Positions 61,457 through 64,000 of a stretch of 64,000 nucleotides of DNA are shown here, piece after piece. The stretch is from assembly GCA_964463965.1 (NCBI GenBank), contig CAYXED010000002.1:248001-312000 (forward strand), written 5' to 3'. Position numbers and translations under genes: made by a program. The notes beneath the pieces were generated by a model, which worked only from the letters and a program-made list of their open reading frames with translations, was not told where the DNA came from and ran no database searches. The number at the start of each line of letters is the position of its first letter. Position 1 is the first letter of the stretch. Source of the stretch: UBA2166 sp964463965 (GTDB taxonomy: Bacteria > Nitrospirota > Nitrospiria > Nitrospirales > UBA2166).

Positions 61457-62001
61457 TGAAAAGGTGGCTTGAACGGATAGAAGCGCTCTCATCTCGTGAA
61501 CGGATTATGGTAGTTGTTGGGGGTGGGGTTTTGGTTGTCGCGCTGATCTATACAGCGGTTCTTGAGCCAATGATAGATCGTATGCAGCAATTGGATAGAT
61601 TGATCGCTGGAAAACAGAATGCGATCCAAGAGTTGGCGTTAATTCGTGCCGAATATGTAGATGTTCATGCGTATGCTACGCAAATTGATGAAACGATTGA
61701 CTTGGTTTCAGATACATTTTCTCTGCTCGCATTTCTTGAAGAGGTTGCAGGGAATATACGTATTAAATCCCAAATTGTTTCTATGCGTCCGCAAGAAGCA
61801 TTCCCCTCTACTGAATATCAGGAAAATGCCGTTGAGGTAAAAATTGAGAAGATCACCATTGAAGCAGTGGTTGGGCTGCTTCGTGAAATGCATGAAGCAA
61901 CTGCAATACTTCGATTCAAAAGGTTTCATTTGAGGCCTAGGTTCGACGATCCAACTTATCTTGATGTTGCATTTCTTGTGTCGACGTATAAAAAACTTTG
62001 A
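61453..62001 (+). CDS. gspM: Type II secretion protein GspM
   Basis: A 182-residue bitopic protein. A short cytosolic start contains L-S-S-R-E-R, the usual GspM opening, followed by a membrane helix (about 17-38) and a ferredoxin-like periplasmic domain. GspM dimerises with GspL and holds the platform. It overlaps gspL by four bases (ATGA) and lies six bases before the gspK reading frame region. Confidence 0.88.
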   Translation: MMKRWLERIEALSSRERIMVVVGGGVLVVALIYTAVLEPMIDRMQQLDRLIAGKQNAIQELALIRAEYVDVHAYATQIDETIDLVSDTFSLLAFLEEVAGNIRIKSQIVSMRPQEAFPSTEYQENAVEVKIEKITIEAVVGLLREMHEATAILRFKRFHLRPRFDDPTYLDVAFLVSTYKKL

Positions 62002-62009
62002 GGTAGTTG

Positions 62010-62981
62010 ATGAATTGGAGGTCTGAGCGTGGAGTAGCTCTTGTCATTACTCTGCTGATTGTAGCGCTACTTGTAACCTTAGTGTTGGAATTTGATGCTT
62101 CTACGCGTAATGAACTGAAAGCTGCCACTAACTTTCGGGATGGAATGAAAGCATCTTATTTAGCAAAAGCTGGAGTAGCTGCTGGACAAGCTGTACTTGA
62201 AGAGGACTCGAGGCTTGATGAATTGCTTGGGCGTAGTACCGACACCTTGTTTGAATTATGGGCGACACAGTTGCCCAATTATCCTATTGGGGATGGTGTT
62301 GTTTCTGTGCAGGTTACGGATGAAGCTGGAAAACTCAACATTAACGACTTAGCGGCACTAACAGAGAGAGAGGCTTCTGATTCTCCTAAATTGCTTGATC
62401 ACACACAGCGTTTTGAACAGTTGTTTGAGCTTCTCATGCTTGACATTCGAATACTTGATGCAATTTTGGACTGGGTTGACGCTGATGATCGTGAGCGTAC
62501 AGATGGTGCAGAAGAGCGATACTATAATGACCTTGATAGGCCGTATGATATCAAGAATGGACCTCTTGACAGCTTGTCAGAACTTCGTCTTGTTAAGGGG
62601 GTTACAGATCAAGTGTTTGAACAATTGAGCCCATTTTTAACGGTTTATCCACGCGCACCCAAAGGTGTTACGCCAATCAATATTAACACAGCCGATCTTA
62701 TGGTACTTCAAGCATTGGGGGACCATGGAAATATTTCTCAAGCGTTGGCTGCTGATATTATTCAGGCAAGGCCGTTTTTGAGTCCCACGGACCTAAATCG
62801 TGTGACGGCACTAGGTAGTATTGATGAAAAGCTACGGGCAGATAAGATTATTGATGTGGCAAGTCTTTTCTTTTCTGTAAGAGCAGTTGGAACAATTCGT
62901 GAAACATCAAAAGTTGCTAAGGCGGTCATTGAGCGAATGGATGGCGGGAAAACTGAATTACTTTATTTGAGAATGGAATGA
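62010..62981 (+). CDS. gspK: Type II secretion minor pseudopilin GspK
   Basis: A 323-residue pseudopilin. ATG 62010 with GAGGT upstream is preferred to the TTG one codon earlier. The prepilin site is E-R-G|V-A-L-V-I-T, without Glu5, which is normal for GspK. The large insert has D-E-A-G-K-L-N-I-N, I-L-D-W-V-D-A-D-D and the calcium-loop-type Y-Y-N-D, all GspK landmarks. GspK caps the pseudopilus tip. It is placed last here, after gspM, not after gspJ. Confidence 0.9.
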   Translation: MNWRSERGVALVITLLIVALLVTLVLEFDASTRNELKAATNFRDGMKASYLAKAGVAAGQAVLEEDSRLDELLGRSTDTLFELWATQLPNYPIGDGVVSVQVTDEAGKLNINDLAALTEREASDSPKLLDHTQRFEQLFELLMLDIRILDAILDWVDADDRERTDGAEERYYNDLDRPYDIKNGPLDSLSELRLVKGVTDQVFEQLSPFLTVYPRAPKGVTPININTADLMVLQALGDHGNISQALAADIIQARPFLSPTDLNRVTALGSIDEKLRADKIIDVASLFFSVRAVGTIRETSKVAKAVIERMDGGKTELLYLRME

Positions 62982-62985
62982 CTTC

Positions 62986-64000
62986 ATGATCAGTATAGAC
63001 GCAAAGGTTATGCAAGCGATTTTTTCCGTTTGTAGCATTTTTACTATTGGCAGTTTGGTTGGGTTGTCTCTTGTTGGGTTTCGTGAAGTGGATAGTACTT
63101 TGCGGCCAATGCCATCGTATGATATTAGAATTGTTGAGTCACTTGAGCCTCAAGGGAGTGGCGAGGTGAAAACCCTTCGTGCCAGACCAAAAGCGCTATT
63201 TCGAGTGGGAGACGATCCTCTCCCATTGGCGCGTGTATATCTCCAAAGAACGTTAGGTGAGTATGGAGTAAGTAATATATTGATGGAAGATCTCCATCTT
63301 GTGAGCAAAGATATATCCAGAAGAACTGGGTTGACTCACCTGCATTTTCAGCAATATTTTTCTGGGGTTAAGGTGTTTCAATGTGGGGTGAGTATTCATT
63401 TGGGCTCAAAGGGTCAGGTTCTTTCTCTCAGTGGGAGTGTGGCTTCTGATTTTTCTATTTCAGTCATTCCAAGTATTTCTCTGGAAGAAGCAACTCGGAT
63501 TGCGGCTACCCATCTAGATGTCTCGATTCGCACTCTTACAACCCCAGGAAACTTAGTTGTTTTTCCGGTTCCATCGGGTACTGCGTATTTGGCGTGGAGG
63601 CTAACGGTTCATAAGGGTATGGGGGAGTGGTATGAAATAGTCGTAGATGCGCACTCAGGAGATGTTCTCTATCGTGTGAATCTCTACAAGTTTGCTGATT
63701 TAGGGGTTGCGCCGTTTGGGTCCGTTTTTGATCCCAATCCCGATGTAGGGCCTCAAGTGATTAGGGCCTTTGAAGGTGATGGTGAAGGGTCACCAGAGGG
63801 GTGGGTTCGTGGAGAATTGAGTCGAGGTAACAATGTAATTGTTAGGGAAGATGTTGGGGGTGATGATGAAATATTTCCCGGGCGTCTTGCGCGAGCAACT
63901 GATGGACGATTTGACTTTCCATTTTTTGATTCATACGCAACTACCGAGCCAAAAATTCATGATAGTAGAGATTTCGATTTGGACAAAACGTCCATCCATT
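62986..64000 (+). CDS. M36 (fungalysin)-type secreted metalloprotease precursor, 3' truncated by window
   Basis: About 338 codons are present and the frame is open to the window edge. A hydrophobic segment (about 10-30) looks like a signal or anchor. Next comes an FTP (fungalysin/thermolysin propeptide) motif at about 112-150 (T-H-L-H-F-Q-Q-Y-F-S-G-V-K-V-F, then G-x-V-L-S-L-S-G-S), followed by a PepSY-like pro-domain with W-R-L-T-V and D-A-H-S-G-D-V-L-Y. The part just before the edge, R-G-N-N-V-I-V-R-E-D with acidic Asp-rich residues, is the usual M36 mature start. The HExxH site lies beyond the window. It begins four bases after gspK, so it is very likely co-transcribed and a T2SS substrate. 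Confidence 0.8.
   Translation, partial: MISIDAKVMQAIFSVCSIFTIGSLVGLSLVGFREVDSTLRPMPSYDIRIVESLEPQGSGEVKTLRARPKALFRVGDDPLPLARVYLQRTLGEYGVSNILMEDLHLVSKDISRRTGLTHLHFQQYFSGVKVFQCGVSIHLGSKGQVLSLSGSVASDFSISVIPSISLEEATRIAATHLDVSIRTLTTPGNLVVFPVPSGTAYLAWRLTVHKGMGEWYEIVVDAHSGDVLYRVNLYKFADLGVAPFGSVFDPNPDVGPQVIRAFEGDGEGSPEGWVRGELSRGNNVIVREDVGGDDEIFPGRLARATDGRFDFPFFDSYATTEPKIHDSRDFDLDKTSIH

Noticed and set aside
1..64000. tRNA, rRNA, CRISPR arrays, transposases, prophage genes
   Set aside because: None recognised on either strand; the excisionase-like HTH at 8325 stands alone without an integrase.

Overview
The window looks like a chromosomal segment of a free-living, Gram-negative (diderm) bacterium of modest GC content. 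Evidence for two membranes: an LPS-transport module (lptC-lptA-lptB), a complete type II secretion operon, an outer-membrane porin and many lipoproteins. Sigma-54, a Bat/aerotolerance operon, KtrB/KtrA-type potassium uptake and a PilM-like GspL suggest a Nitrospirota- or deltaproteobacterium-grade lineage. That placement is an inference and no taxonomic marker settles it. I see no tRNA, rRNA, CRISPR array or intact insertion sequence.

Layout. (1) 1-7678, minus strand: an envelope/metal cluster of an FAD-dependent amine-oxidase-like protein, two P19/Tp34-type periplasmic metal-binding proteins (one fused to an unrecognised helical domain), a GT-C-type membrane protein, a coiled-coil porin and two small exported proteins. 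(2) 7802-10440: an iron-homeostasis patch with a Bfd-like ferredoxin, a Com-like zinc finger, an excisionase-type HTH protein, haem bacterioferritin and an AraC regulator. Four Fur-box-like sites lie here, and a GC-rich, hairpin-rich, gene-free stretch covers about 9130-9760. (3) 10716-17693: MoxR/DUF58/DUF4381/BatA/BatBC/BatD. (4) 17787-24990, minus: clpC, tsaD, hflX, yicC, gmk, rpoZ. (5) 25175-29568: nadK, rqcH, prmC, anmK. (6) 29657-41557, plus: NfeD and stomatin, trkH and trkA, lptCAB, rpoN, rapZ, aroK, aroB and a degenerate ketoacyl synthase. (7) 41575-50815: mixed metabolic and envelope genes in both orientations. (8) 50961-64000: gspC-D-E-F-G-H-I-J-N-L-M-K followed directly by the 5' part of an M36-type secreted metalloprotease, a probable cargo of the system.

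Most notable: tsaD and hflX are adjacent on the minus strand. In both, the conserved N-terminus continues upstream of the first ATG/GTG/TTG, and the best start is an ATC with a well-spaced Shine-Dalgarno. The ketoacyl-synthase homologue keeps its cysteine but has Tyr at both catalytic His positions. The P19-helical fusion with its P19 lipoprotein partner may be an undescribed metal-uptake module. One Fur box has no gene next to it.

All calls rest on reading motifs by eye; no database search was possible. Starts are moved from the longest frame where a ribosome-binding site, an overlap with the upstream gene or family knowledge favours another codon, and each entry says so.
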